Shown: one piece after another, positions 44,748 through 56,401 of the stretch
Numbering within the stretch: position 1 is the first letter of the stretch
Layout: each line of letters begins with the position of its first letter
NCBI GenBank assembly: GCA_016647705.1
Contig: CM028339.1
Span: 21,254,803-21,318,802 of the forward strand
Direction of reading: 5' to 3'
DNA: 64,000 bases
DNA from: Eucommia ulmoides
Lineage: Eukaryota > Streptophyta > Magnoliopsida > Garryales > Eucommiaceae
Made by a program: the position numbers and the translations under genes
Notes under the pieces: model-generated
Told to the model about the DNA's origin: nothing
What the model saw: the letters and a program-made list of their open reading frames with translations, nothing else
The model's database searches: none

Positions 44748-46215
44748 TTACCTGAAGGAGTACACAGACAAAAGATCGAAAGAGTTATGCTCTCCTACTT
44801 TCTCAATTCTAGAGCAGCTCTTGTCCCAGGATTGCTTATAGAGGAACCAAATAGAATTTTTAAAGATTTCCTGATGGTTCGGAACTGATAGACCTATCTT
44901 TTTCAGCAGTTGACACATCTGCTCTTTAGAAACCCCTGGTAAGCTCGGGATTGCAGAGGTACCAAGACCAAACACTGAGGTAGATAGAGAAGGTTGAACG
45001 CAAACTGTTGTGGCCTCGGAGATCTGGATGATAGGAGTCCCAGTTGCTTGAGTAGCCAATTCCAACCCACGAATTTTAGTAGGAATTGGAATACAAGTGC
45101 CAGGAACAGGGATAAAAACCATTCCATGTCGCATTACACTTGGAGGTTGTGAGTCGTCAGGTGCTTGGTGCTGAACAGGTCTGGGAAGAACCGTATCCGG
45201 ATGAGGAATTGTGGTAGGCCTGGTTAATTATGAGGCTTTCTTGGGAACTCTTTTTCTCTTTTACAAGGCCAAATCATGTAATTGGGAGACCTAAGCTTTG
45301 TCAATTTTCATCTTCGGAGGCACAAAAGGTTTGTAAGCAAGCTCTTGACAAGGTCGATCTTCTGGCATCAAGAGTTTATCCAATTAATAAATAATCTTTT
45401 TCGTGGGACAAAATCTTTGACAGACACTTCTACTTGTGCAATATGATTTGTAAAAAGGTGAGGATACTACAAAGGCAAGGGTAGCAAATTAAAGGCCAGA
45501 AACTACAAAAATAGAAAAAGAAGATTACTCGGGAAATTAAAATGCCGTAGTACAACTGGAGGCCGCACTATCCCCTCGGAGGAAAATTTCTAGTTCTCTT
45601 TGAAAAATAGATAACAATTCTTCCAATCCTTTATGGCTGTTGGGAGATCAGTGATGAAGGTCTACTGTTTGATGGCAGAATAGTAGAACCTCCCAGTTTT
45701 ATGATGAAATTTCAGAAAACAAACACTTATTATAATTTCTATGGTTAAGAGTACGTTACTCAAATGGGAAAGTGCAAGAGCGCCCATGATTTGGCTAAAC
45801 CCATTAGAAACTAGTTGGGCCGGGGTGATTTCTAATTGATGGAATAAATTACGAAGAAATAGGGTGAAAGAAGTCTAAGACCGTATTCAAACATCTAAAC
45901 AAAGAAACATATTTAATATTCTTTATAGGAATGGGGGCGTTCATCTTCTAAAGGAACCCTAATCTCAATCGAGGAAGGAATTTCAAATGTGTTCCGGAAC
46001 AATTCTAGCCATTCCTCTTCAAAATCGCTCGCCTTATGATCACACCAGTTTATTGAAGAATGGGTATATGTATGAGCCATAGTTGTTGATATTTTCTCAG
46101 AGAGAGGTGTGGACGATGAACCAACCTCAGTCGGACTAGGTGGTAGAGTAGAGGGCATTACTGAAGTTGAGGATTTAGGAAAATATAAAAGATTACAACG
46201 CGGTAAAGAAATCAA
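44748..46215 (-). pseudogene. antisense ORF remnants of the Tat/Retand element
   Basis: Two minus-strand frames. At 45913-46215 a 100-codon frame ends in EEWLELFRNTFEIPSSIEI and RVPLEDERPHSYKEY, similar to the start of plant gypsy-type transposon proteins. At 44748-45134 a 128-codon frame has a Pro/Thr/Ser-rich region (GTCIPIPTKIRGLELATQ) of no known domain. Retand-type elements carry an antisense ORF next to the 3' LTR, and this sits exactly there, just before the LTR piece at 46285. Stops between the frames show decay. Confidence 0.45.
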
Positions 46216-46284
46216 GCAATAGAGTAGAAGAAGAGAGAACTTACACGAGAAGAATGATATTTCGTCTTGTTTTGATGAATTATG

Positions 46285-46540
46285 GGAGGGATGGTTACGA
46301 GGTAAAATAGCTCAGATATATACGAGAAAAACAGGTATCATCGACGAGTACTCTCTTTACAATCTTAAGCTTTCTACTATAAAAAATAGTCTGACTTATT
46401 CTCACGCTGGAGGTTCTTTGGCCGACACTACATCGGTGTCCCATTAGAACTAACTGGTTTTTCAGGTTCGAATTCTAGGTTGTGGAGATTTCTGGTAATT
46501 GAGGAGCTATTACATGTACTAGAGTTTTTTGGTAACATCA
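46285..46540 (+). mobile_element. Tat/Retand 3' LTR, 3' portion
   Basis: AGCTCAGATATATACGAG, ACATCGGTGTCCC, GGTTGTGGAGATTTCTGG, GAGCTATTACATGTAC and TTTTTTGGTAACATCA match the 5' LTR ending at 32439. It keeps the middle segment (TACTCTCTTTACAATC to GCCGACACTACA) missing from the 5' LTR. Confidence 0.65.
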
Positions 46541-46639
46541 TGTCAAATCCTAATCTTACTAGAAAAACTAAACCCTAACCCTACTAGAGTTGCCCTAGTT
46601 ATCTCCTATAAACAGACTCATTGTATATATATGTAATTG

Positions 46640-46673
<34 letters not shown>

Positions 46674-46735
46674 TATATATATTAATGCAATTGTTTCGTG
46701 TTCTCCCAATATTTCGTCTCTCAATCATTCTAACA
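46541..46735 (+). mobile_element. 5' LTR (195 bp) of the short-LTR copia
   Basis: TGTCAAATCC to ATTCTAACA. It includes a TATAAA-like CCTATAAACAGAC and a 28-base T run (46643-46670) followed by (AT)n. Confidence 0.75.
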
Positions 46736-46747
46736 TGGTATCAAGAG
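46736..46747 (+). other. primer binding site, tRNA-Met type
   Basis: TGGTATCAAGAG directly after the LTR, a common copia variant of the tRNA-Met site. Confidence 0.85.
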
Positions 46748-46909
46748 TCAATTCTTCTTAACCCTATTCCTACTAATTTTTTTGTAACTCTAATCTTTTC
46801 AAGTCTTCTGCTACACTACTGCCTACCTCGTTTTCATCATTTAATACTCCAACACCAGATTCACCATCACCATCAGACTTGTTTTGTCAAAACAAGTTCA
46901 ACAACACTA

Positions 46910-47240
46910 AATCACTGCCATCAAGGTTCTTACGTGTCCTCATGCTCAACCAACCAAATCTCTATTGTCATTGTCAGATCTGTTGATTGCTACAGGCCTC
47001 ATCGTCACTCCGATATCAACAATCATAGCATGACCTTGGTGTTGACAAGATGATTTCAACCCACCAAAATCACAGCCATTAGAGCTCTAATGCGTCTTCA
47101 CGCGCCAACAACAGTCCTACAGTTGTTGTCACAATCATTAATTGCTACAGACCTAACCGACAATCCGATATCAACAAGCATCATATCATTAGCTTTATCT
47201 TGACAAGACAATTCCAATGCCACCGAAATCACTAAAATTG
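46910..47240. repeat. about 158-bp tandem duplication in the copia leader/gag region
   Basis: AAATCACTGCCATCA at 46910 and AAATCACAGCCATTA at 47068 start two copies that share TGCTACAGRCCT, CCGATATCAACAA and CTTGACAAGA-type phrases. A third partial copy starts at about 47226. No gag domain can be read through it. Confidence 0.6.
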
Positions 47241-47869
47241 AATGCCATACGCGTTCTCACATACATTCTAAAAATTCTATTGATCTATCGCATTGTTCAC
47301 GCGCATAAGCCATGTCAACCCTAGAGTTGACCTTCCGTTGCCATGTCAGCCAAAAAGTTGACTGGCACATGCCACACCAGCGACATATCAATTGCCACGT
47401 CATCGCTCCTTACCACGTCATCAACCACCTTATTTTTGGTAGACCTTTTTGACACATTAATGCAATATCCCTACCACATTATCAGTTGCCTGACATGTTA
47501 TCTGCCACATGTCACTTATCGATTTGAGCCTGTTGATTGATTTAGTTCTAGCTTTTTTTTTGCTAGTTGAACGTGTTTTTGATCGATTCTTGGATATCTA
47601 ATACTAATTCTTGGCAAATTTAGGCCTTCTGAATCTATCTGTGGCATCTTTTTCCTCATATTCGAATCGTACAATAGAATTCATTTTATATTTGTGATTT
47701 GGTTCATCATAGTGGTTTAATCAGTTCAAGGGCTCATAAATTGGTTTTTCACGATTATAGACTAGTTCCTGGATAATTTTTTAGTGTTATGAATCCAACA
47801 ATGGTCTCTATTTCTTTATATTCATATCATATAGTATACTTTATTGTATATTGTTGATTTGATTCAACG

Positions 47870-48732
47870 ACTATGTTTAAGAGTTATTCTTCATCGACCA
47901 TTCTTATTGCCAAAAAGGGTTCTGATCCTGTCTCCACTATTGTTACCATCGCTATTGGGGAAATAACTTTACTTTTCAAGAATTATATCTCTGATTATGG
48001 TACAAACGGTTTTTTATGCACTTTCACTAACTAAAGATAATTCTTCTTGATTATTTGATTCTATCTGTTGCAATCATATGACTTTTGATCCCAACATCTT
48101 CGTATTCAAACTATCTACTATGAATGTTCTTACCATTCATACTGTTGATGCTTCTCAAATGTGTATTACTCATATTAGTCATATTTTTTACTTCACATCT
48201 TTCGATTCCTGACAAATATTTAATTCTAAAACTTATATTTTTTACTTCACATCTTTCGATTCTTGACACATATTTAATTCCAAAACTTACTTTAAATCTC
48301 TTATCTATTAGATAACTCTTTGAATTGGGACTTGAAGTGATATTTTCTAATAGTGGTTGTCGTGTTCAAGTTCCTTGGACAGGAAAAACCCTTGGGACTA
48401 ATCTTAAAGTTGGACGTCTATTTGAGTTTAGTAGTTTGCACCTTCCACCTCAAATCCTACTACCACCACCTCTTGTCCCTTCATCGACTTGTGCAACCTT
48501 ACCACCACCACCACTACCACCAACATCCCCATCCCCATCACCATCATTCTTATCACCACTACCGCCACTACTACTACCACTATCACTATCCTCCTCCTCA
48601 TCATTATCATATTCATCACCATCCTCCTATCTTTGGCATTCTCAGTTAGGTCACACTTTATCCGACTGTCTCAAATCACTTATTTTTAATGGTCAATTAA
48701 GTTCAGTTCAGTATGAGTCCTTTAATTGTATT
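47870..48732 (+). pseudogene. copia protease and GAG_pre-integrase remnant
   Basis: At about 48055 the frame gives NHMTFDPN next to a protease active site that reads Asp-Ser-Ile-Cys where Asp-Ser-Gly is expected. Later NLLSIR, VIFSNSGCRVQ and GKTLGT correspond to the protease-to-integrase spacer. LWHSQLGHTLSDCLKSLI at about 48636-48690 is the GAG_pre-integrase HxxxH region. A CCA/CCACCAT low-complexity expansion (48477-48640) sits inside it. It is interrupted at 48732 by the reversed LTR and continues at 50428. Confidence 0.75.
48477..48640. repeat. (CCA)n / (CAT)n low-complexity expansion
   Basis: Imperfect CCACCA, CATCAC and TACCAC triplets that yield long spurious frames on both strands. 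Within the copia polyprotein it would be an insertion between the spacer and the GAG_pre-integrase region. Confidence 0.8.
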
Positions 48733-50422
48733 TGTTAGCCCAGTGGAATACCCAAGAAGGGGGTGAGGAGGGGGGGTAAATTGGGTAATCAAAAAAAATT
48801 ATCAGAATAATACTTTAACAAATCAAATAATTAATTTTAATCATAAATTAATTATTATCTTTATATCATAGTGGAATTATATAATCAACTAGTTGCACAC
48901 CAAATAGAAAAAATAAACAAAATTAAATATTGCAGCACACCAGAGATTTATAATGGTTCACCAAGATACTCTTGGCTAATCCAGTCCCCTAAGCCCCACA
49001 GAGAGTCGCACCCATTAATATCCCAAATCTAGTGATAGAAAAGTGTGAGATTGAAAATTTGATTTTAAACAAAATATGGGTAGCAAATAATTGAGCACGT
49101 AATTAGATTCAAGAAATTGTTTATAAAATATTTTCTTCAACAAAGAATCAAAAACAATTTCTAAAGATCAATTTCCAAATTTAAACAAACAATGCACAAA
49201 TAGAAAATAATTGAAAAGATCTCACCCGGAATCCACAGAAAAAATAAATAGCGCAATGTTACTTAAGATCGCCTTTTAGAATAGCTCACACAATATCTCA
49301 GAATGATAACTCTTAGAACAACTCAATATGATCTTAACTCTTTTTGCTCACTTCTCTCTTGATTACTGATATATGAAAAATGCAGATCTATATATATGGG
49401 AAATAAATCAGCTCTCTAACGGCTAGTTCCCATGTGTCATGTCAATTAAATGCTCTCTTAGACCCCATATATAATTATGACTTCATTTTAGTTCAATTCA
49501 CTTAATTATAGCTTTTAAAACTTTCAATTAAGTCCCCCAAATATTTCTCATTCTCAATTAGAATAGAATAGAAACAATTTCATCTACCAAATTGAGAAAT
49601 ATTAAAACTTAATGAACCAATTTAATAGGATTTAAATAATAGATGAAGCATATCTTAAGTATCAATAAATCCATTAAATCTCTCTCAAATCCCAATAAAA
49701 AATGGCTACTTTTAGATATGATTTCGGAATGCACAGAATCCTAAAACAGCACCCTCAGTTGACCGGTCAGTCGATTGCTAGATTCAGGATCAAAGCTACT
49801 GCGTTCATCGGTCGACCTATCTGTCAACTTGGAGATTTAGAGAGTTTGATTTACCTTCACCGATCAACCTACCTGTCGACTTAGAGATACAGAGAGTTCA
49901 ACATTTCTTCACCGGTCGACCTGCCTGTCGACTTAGAGATAGAGAGTTCATGTTGCTTTGTCCAGTCCACTGACCAATTGACTTATATATGCTGGATCTC
50001 TTTTCTGAACTCGTTTTTAACTCATTATCTTTTTCGTTTTCGCCCCTTTAACGATTTTCTTTTCTAAATAAGCTTCACTAATTTCTTAAATTCCATTTTA
50101 GTCAATTATAAACATTTCTTTTTAAATACACATAGGAGCAAATAATTTCATCTTATCAAAACATATATAAACAATAAAAACTTTTTGTGCCGTGTGTGTT
50201 CTTAATTGGGATATTAAGAGTTGAAATTCACCTGAGTTGTTTTCCCTAATTTCTTTAAACTCTTAATTCTTCATCATCTTTGACATCATCATTTAGCATC
50301 CATTTATAAATTTGTTATTGCATCTTCATCACAGGAACTTAATTAACTGAAATACTTGAACATACCATTAGTTTCATCAAAACATCAACACTTAATTATT
50401 CATTAAAATCTTAGGAACAACA
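48733..50422 (-). mobile_element. Sirevirus-like solo LTR, reversed
   Basis: Plus coordinates TGTTAGCCCAGTGG to CTTAGGAACAACA, the reverse of a TGTTGNTCCTAAG...CTGGGCTAACA LTR. It contains the reversed landmarks of the LTRs at 11284 and 59663 (ACTAGTTGCACACC, GGTTCACCAAGATACTC, CACCCGGAATCC) and a GTCGAC cluster at 49755-49975. It is flanked by GTATT (48728-48732) and ATATT (50423-50427), a target duplication with one difference. Removing it rejoins the copia GAG_pre-integrase motif. Confidence 0.85.
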
Positions 50423-50427
50423 ATATT

Positions 50428-51190
50428 TATTGTCAACTTGCAAAACAACCAGTCTCATCTTTTACTGATAGTTAGTTAATTCCTCTTGCACTATTTGATT
50501 TAGTGCATTTTGATGTTTGTGGGCCATCTCCCTATGCAACAATGAGTGGTCCTCGTTATTTTGTTATGTTTGTGAACAACTACTCTCAATATACAAGGTT
50601 ATTTATTTTGAAAAATGTATTTGAACTATTCCAAATATATTCTGATTTTTTCTTCTATTATTCAAACTCAATTTTCTCAAAATATCAAAGTTTTTTTGCC
50701 CAGATAATGCAATGAAATACAAGGATCGTGCTTATCTCACCTGCTTCACAAAAATGGCATGGACCCCCACCTTTCATGTCCTGGAACCTCTTAACAAAAT
50801 GGACGAGTTGAATGCAAATATAAACACATTCTTGATACAGTTCTTACCTATTCACTTCTTCGTCTTATACTAAGCATTTTTGGAGTGAGACTGCCATAAT
50901 CGCAGTATACACAATAAACTATGCCCCTTCTGCTATAATTTAGCATCAGTTTCTATTTGAGCGTCTTTTTGATAACCCTCCCGCTTACTCTAAACTCAAA
51001 GTCTTTGGTTGTGTTTGTTTTGTACTTTTCAAATCACATGAACACAATAAGATGGAACCAAGGGCCCACCTATGGTATTTTCTAGGGTATGGAATTGAAC
51101 ATAAATGGTATTGGTGTTGGGATCCCAATTCTAAAACTCTTCATATCTCTCGCTAAGTCATATTTTGGGAGTATTAATTGTTTTCCTCCT
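50428..51190 (+). pseudogene. copia integrase remnant
   Basis: Directly after the solo LTR the frame resumes with CQLAKQ, which completes the GAG_pre-integrase motif. Then HFDVCGPSPYATMSGPRYF (50502 onward) gives the first catalytic Asp of the DD(35)E core. CPGTS, QNGRVE (second part of the core), ALEPRA-like and HISR motifs follow, with frameshifts and several stops. RT and RNase H are absent; homology ends at about 51190. Confidence 0.8.
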
Positions 51191-51686
51191 TATGGTCCTT
51201 TGATATATCAACCAATGTTTGAAAAACTGAACAAAACTGGCCAGTTTAATTGGTTGAACTGCCACTTGGACTTGTTTTTGGATCCAGTTAACCACTAAAA
51301 CCCAGTTTAGGACAAAAATTGGTGAATCGGTCAGTTCAAACTTGTTTAACCTGTGAACTGGTAAACTGGAGCGGGCCTGTCTGAACTGGAGAGGTTCTTC
51401 CTCATTTACATCTTAAGAATTGTTCCTAAAAAAAACCCTGAATCATTGAACCAGCTCACACCCTGTTGTTTTGCATTTCTCTCTCGTTCCAATGGTCATC
51501 CACCTCAATCTTTTTTTTTTTTTTCTCTATCTTCACTCATTCTCTATCTCATTTTAAGAATATTGTGATTAGTATATCAAAATTTCATATAAGCATTTAT
51601 TGACTAAACCAAACACATATCATGATATAATCATATAGTAGATATATTGAACACATTATGTCATGAATGTATGTAATCTCGGTATG
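51191..51686. other. unassigned, with degenerate AACTGGCCAGTT-like phrases
   Basis: 51215-51390 repeats phrases such as AACTGGCCAGTTTAATTGG, GAACTGCC and AACTGGTAAACTGG, suggesting a decayed repeat built on ACCGGTT-type words. No coding region. Confidence 0.35.
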
Positions 51687-53347
51687 TGATAGGTGTAAAT
51701 TACCTACGTATTTCCAATCCGAATTTGTCAGTTTTCGAGTATGTTTATAGTTATTTTTATATGTTTTTATACTTTTTTGTATAAATCAGGCGTATGGAGC
51801 AAAAAAATATGAAACTGGAGCGAAAACGATGAGATCGAACCGAAGGCGAGTCGAAGTTATGGTGGATAAACAAGCAAGGAGGCAAAAATATGAAGGAAGC
51901 CCACCGCCTAGGCGTCCAGATCTCCGCCTAGGCAGTGAAGATGCTGAGAATGACAAAAGGCTACTAACAGCCCACCGCCTAGGCAGGAAATTCCTCCTCC
52001 TAGGTGGAAACCCTAGTAGAAACATTTCCAAGTCCACCGCCTACTTCTTCGCCTAGGTGGTCACCAAACCTGCAAAGTTGGTACAAGTGCTGTAACTTTA
52101 AGGCTATTTTAGACTATGATAAAATCCTATTTTGGACATTCTCAAAACATGGAAGTTGTAGATATTTTTATTATCTTTCCATAGGATTTTGAATCACCTC
52201 AGTCGGAGTTCGGATGAAGAAGGTACAGCTAAAACAAAATTACAAACCTGCAGTAACTTCGCCTAGGCGAATTTCTGGGCAGAAAGTTAACCGACTTAAC
52301 TTCGCCTAGGTGAAAATCCTGCAGCACAGCCTTGATATTTATGAGATATTTTGAGATATTTTGGATATTTATTTTTCCCTTCTCTCCTCCTCTCTTCCCT
52401 CTCTTCATTTCTTAAGGCCTTAGGCCATATTTTAGGAGTAGGATTAGAGATTTTTGAGGGAGAGCTCTCAACCCGAGGTGGAGGATCAACGAGGAAGCGA
52501 TCGATCGACGTTTCTAGTGGCAAATCTTCGGATATCGGCTAAGTCGCTCATTTTCTCTCTTTGTTTTCTTCATTTTGGTAGTTGTTGAGCATGTTTAACT
52601 CATTTTACATTGTATAAATGGTTAGGGCCATGAGTTAAACATGGATTGTAATAGGGATTAACGTATTATTTATGAAAATGTAGTTTTGGTTGAATTTGTG
52701 TTTCGTTTATGGTTGTTCCTTATAATTTCGATTGTGTTACCATGTTTTCTATGATTATATGCTAGTTTAGATATATTGAGAATACGGGATTTGACACTCG
52801 GGAGAAGTAACCCCGGATTCGGACTAGGGTTAACACAACACGACAATCTAACGACCCGGGAGGGCGTTAGAAAGTGTGCAATCGATGACGTTGGGACGAG
52901 ACTCACGTGACCTAGAGTCATTAAGACATTGAGGGGGACTTCGGCATTGACACGAAGTCACGTATTCCCCAGTTTTACACTCGGAAGAGGTGGCGAGGGA
53001 GTTTACGAACCGAGATTGTCGGATACGCCGAACGCCGTTAATGTTAACTAAAACGAAATCAAATGCATTGAAGTAAATAAAGTTAATCCCTAGGAAATCT
53101 ACTCCCCTAAACAATCTCAAATTAGTATTTATAGTATAGTTAACTTAATTAGTATATTAGTTTAGTATTAGTATTAAATTAAATTCTATTTTTGTCGCCT
53201 AGATAAAGTTAGGTTACGACAATCGCGATACTCGATAGTAACAACACCAATTCCTGTGGATACGATACCCGACTGAAAGGTCCACTATACTAAAACTTGA
53301 TCCGTACGCTTGCGGTGAAAGTGGCAGCGCATTATTTGCGGCCACCA
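51687..53347 (+). mobile_element. 5' LTR of Athila-type element (copy C)
   Basis: TGATAGGTGTAAATT to GCGGCCACCA, 1661 bp, followed by a perfect PBS. It is the reference copy for LTRs A and B. It carries near-palindromes at 51901 (CACCGCCTAGGCG), 51924, 51972, 51996, 52049, 52259 (TTCGCCTAGGCGAA) and 52302. Confidence 0.85.
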
Positions 53348-53353
53348 AGTTTT

Positions 53354-53371
53354 TGGCGCCGTTGCCGGGGA
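53354..53371 (+). other. primer binding site, tRNA-Asp
   Basis: TGGCGCCGTTGCCGGGGA is an exact 18-base complement to the 3' end of plant tRNA-Asp as known, including CCA. This is the usual Athila-lineage primer. Confidence 0.9.
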
Positions 53372-55167
53372 TTGGAAGGAGTGTTACTATTAATATTGTG
53401 AGTAAATAACTTGATTTTAATCTAGGCATTTTTGTATATAATTTTCGTTTGTAGTTTTATTTTTGTTTCCGGCAGGATGCTTGAAGATGTTAGATTGACA
53501 GGTGCTCTTGCGGTTCGATCATTGAATATCTCGCTAGTCTTGAGGGCATGTGTCGGGCCGAGGACATTAAACCAAGCACTTCGTGGGAGGCAACCCAAGG
53601 TCACAAATAAGTTAGATACATCTCCATCAATTTGAGTCGGAGGCGAGATCTTCTCACCTCTCAGGTATGTGTTCTAAACCCCCGTTTTCAATATCATGCT
53701 ATATACTGTTATTGGGATCGCTGACGGCTTGTTTGGACACCACCTGTGTTGAGTTGGTGGTGATGTGTAGTATGTTTTAGTATGTGTATATGTTTTTAGT
53801 AAATTTTCTTGTTTTTATCATTTGCATGATTGTTTAGGATTATATTGTTAGTTTAGATACGTTTTGACGTCATCTGGGCCTATACCTGATGATGACTCTA
53901 TCCCCTGATTATTTTGAGGTCTAGCGTAACTCTCATTCATGTGTGTTCTTTGTGCTTAACGTATCGTTTAGTAAAAGTTATTGTAGACCCTAAATGCACA
54001 AGCACGTAAACTCAATATAGCACTATCTTATTAATTTGAAACTGATTATCCATCAATCAATTTCATGACAATAGGGATTCTAGAACCTGATTTGGGAGAA
54101 ATTTGAGGCAAAATCCTAGGCAAGGTTGTTTAGGAGATATGATTTAGGCAGTCATTTGATCGCTTGAGCCTTTTGAAGCCTTCCATGTAATACCATTATC
54201 CCTCGTTAACCTATCGAAGCCTAATAGCCATTTCAATTCTGAACACTTAACAAATACCCTAGCCGATTGAACTTTTTCCAAACCTATATCACTAAACTGA
54301 AGGCACAATTTGAGTGAATCAAGTTAGCATTTCGCTACTTGATGTGAGCGGTTGGGTTTAGGCCAAAATTCTAATTTGGTTCGGTATTCGAGTACTCGCT
54401 TGTCATTTGTCGTTCATATTGTTTGCACATTCCTAAGGTTATAAGAATTCGAATACGTTTTGGGGTGTGTTACTTAATCATTTTTGCACACTCTTAAAAT
54501 TGTAGAAATTCGAATGAGTTTGGGGGTATGTTAAAAAAAAAAAAAAAGTAAAGTTTTTTTTGTTGACATGACAAGTGAGTACGACGTTCTTAAACGTTTA
54601 TTCAGGGTTGTTTGTAAAAAATATGGGGTTTCGAGTGTGAGTGTGTCAAGCGATGTGCCTCGGGTAACGTTAAGTTAACGAAGTTAACCTATTTTCTATT
54701 CCAAAATACCCTTGGCCATTATTCCAAAACTAAACCAAGTCCTATGGATCTTTTTGAACCTCTGAGCCTACATTAGTGGAGAATAGATCCTAGGTCAGGC
54801 GTATGGATTCCCTATACCTTAAAGGTTTTAGTCATGATCTTTATTTAGGGATAATTCCATCTAATCAATGGATAATAGTATATTTGAGTTTAATCACACA
54901 CACACTTAAACATGATCTAGAATGACGCTTACTATTTTTGAACGTTGAAATTCTAGAACACCACATGGTGTGATTTATGCTTGAACTTGATAGGATTAGG
55001 GGCCGATGAGGGAAAAATCTTTCGGCCAGTAGATGATAATCAAAACTTACACATTTTTGTTTTTAATGTTTTTCGTTTGTAGTTTTTAATTTCGTAATTA
55101 GTTTGTATACTTTCTTTATTGTGTGGGTGTTTTGCTCGAGGACTAGCAAAATTCTAAGTTTGGGGGT
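53372..55167 (+). mobile_element. interior of Athila-type copy C (deletion derivative)
   Basis: Only about 1.8 kb and without gag or pol. It contains the Athila-lineage phrase CGTGGGAGGCAACCCAAGG (53584) and ends in CTCGAGGACTAGCAAAATTC and AGTTTGGGGGT, the polypurine tract. The next bases do not match the LTR start, so the 3' LTR is lost. The 3' part is shared with element D (38476-40100, reversed). Confidence 0.65.
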
Positions 55168-55411
55168 AGTATGTGTTTGTGTGAATCCTATAGAGTTCAA
55201 GTTTCCTAAACTTGAGCAATGTTGTAAAAGTGCAAATTTCAATATATGTAAACCATACATTTAATCTCGAATCAATCGTCCATGATACTTTCATCTAATA
55301 ATGATTTACAACTAGAAACAACATTAGTATAGTTAAAACATCAAATGAGGAGTTATCATTGAAATCACATTCCAGAGATCCTATGATTGAAACTGCTTAT
55401 ACTAACAATCT
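55168..55411 (-). mobile_element. possible copia 3' LTR start with polypurine tract
   Basis: The minus strand reads AAAATTGGGGGAGATTG followed by TTAGTATAAGC, the arrangement of a copia polypurine tract and LTR start. No partner LTR or coding sequence was recognised, so this is tentative. Confidence 0.3.
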
Positions 55412-56401
55412 CCCCCAATTTTTATAATGACAACTCATTTGATTTTTTATCCATTGCTAATGAATTTACTATTTCCTTCCTAAGAATGAGATTTGTTTTT
55501 GAAAAAAATTAACTTTGAAAGTTCATTTTTCATTCTCAATGACTTGTAAAGTTATTATAATTCTTAACAAGATATAACAAGATAGTTACATAGGCAATAA
55601 GAACATTCACATAATAAACTACATAGATAGCAAGAGAACATATAATTTTTAGGTGAAACTAATTTTGAGGTGTTGGTGGTGGATAATTTGTGAATATGTG
55701 AGAAGTGATATGAATGAGTGATCATATGATCATTTGAAACATCTCTTACACATTGTGAGTGTGAGTGTCAAAGCTATCCGAGAGATTTTTGATTCGATTT
55801 TCTTGATTTATCAAACAAACATTCATCTCATTGCATGTTGTGATGAAATTATCAATCCGAGAAGCTTATGTATTTGAATATTCTCAAGAATTATCTTAAC
55901 AAAAAATAATTAATGATTATATGTGTAGTGATTTGTATATATGCCAAACAATTGATAAAAATCAACAAAATACCGAAATAGCCCTTAAAATCCAAAAAAT
56001 TGAATATTCTGCCAACAACAACAATAGTAGTCGACTATGATCCCTCCCTATAGTTGACTACATGAACTGGAATAAATTCCAATAAGGTTCTACTTGATCC
56101 AACTTTTTCCAATCTTCGATTTCAGTGTCGTTTTGATGTATAAACACAAGATTTTGTATATTTATGCATTGTTGGTGAATAAACATTTTATCTCCTTAAA
56201 CTTTTGATTAAAGTGAGAAGTAATTTTTTTTTAGATCTAATAAAATTTGCAGAATATACTAAAATGTGCCTGATGCAGATCAGATCCTTAACTTTAGAAC
56301 ACAAACTAACTACTTAAACGAAGTCTATTCTAGATGATCAATATATGCATGGATTCATGTAAAAAATTCTATAACTTGGAACCCGAAAATTGACAAATAT
56401 A
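55412..56401. other. AT-rich DNA without recognisable genes
   Basis: No supported reading frame. It may be the decayed end of the copia pol upstream of the tract at 55411 (minus). Two GTCGACTA/GTTGACTA words lie near 56030-56065. Confidence 0.4.

Larger units (their letters stand above)
46541..51190 (+). mobile_element. short-LTR Ty1/copia element, truncated and interrupted
   Basis: The 5' LTR is 46541-46735 and the PBS follows. Protease, GAG_pre-integrase and integrase remnants follow in the right order up to about 51190, where homology stops before RT. It begins exactly at the end of the Tat LTR (CATCA/TGTCAAATCC) and is split by a reversed Sirevirus LTR at 48733-50422. The 3' half and its LTR are missing. 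Confidence 0.8.

Noticed and set aside
48353..48689. Overlapping long frames rich in His, Pro or Val
   Set aside because: Product of the CCA/CAT triplet expansion within a copia pseudogene.
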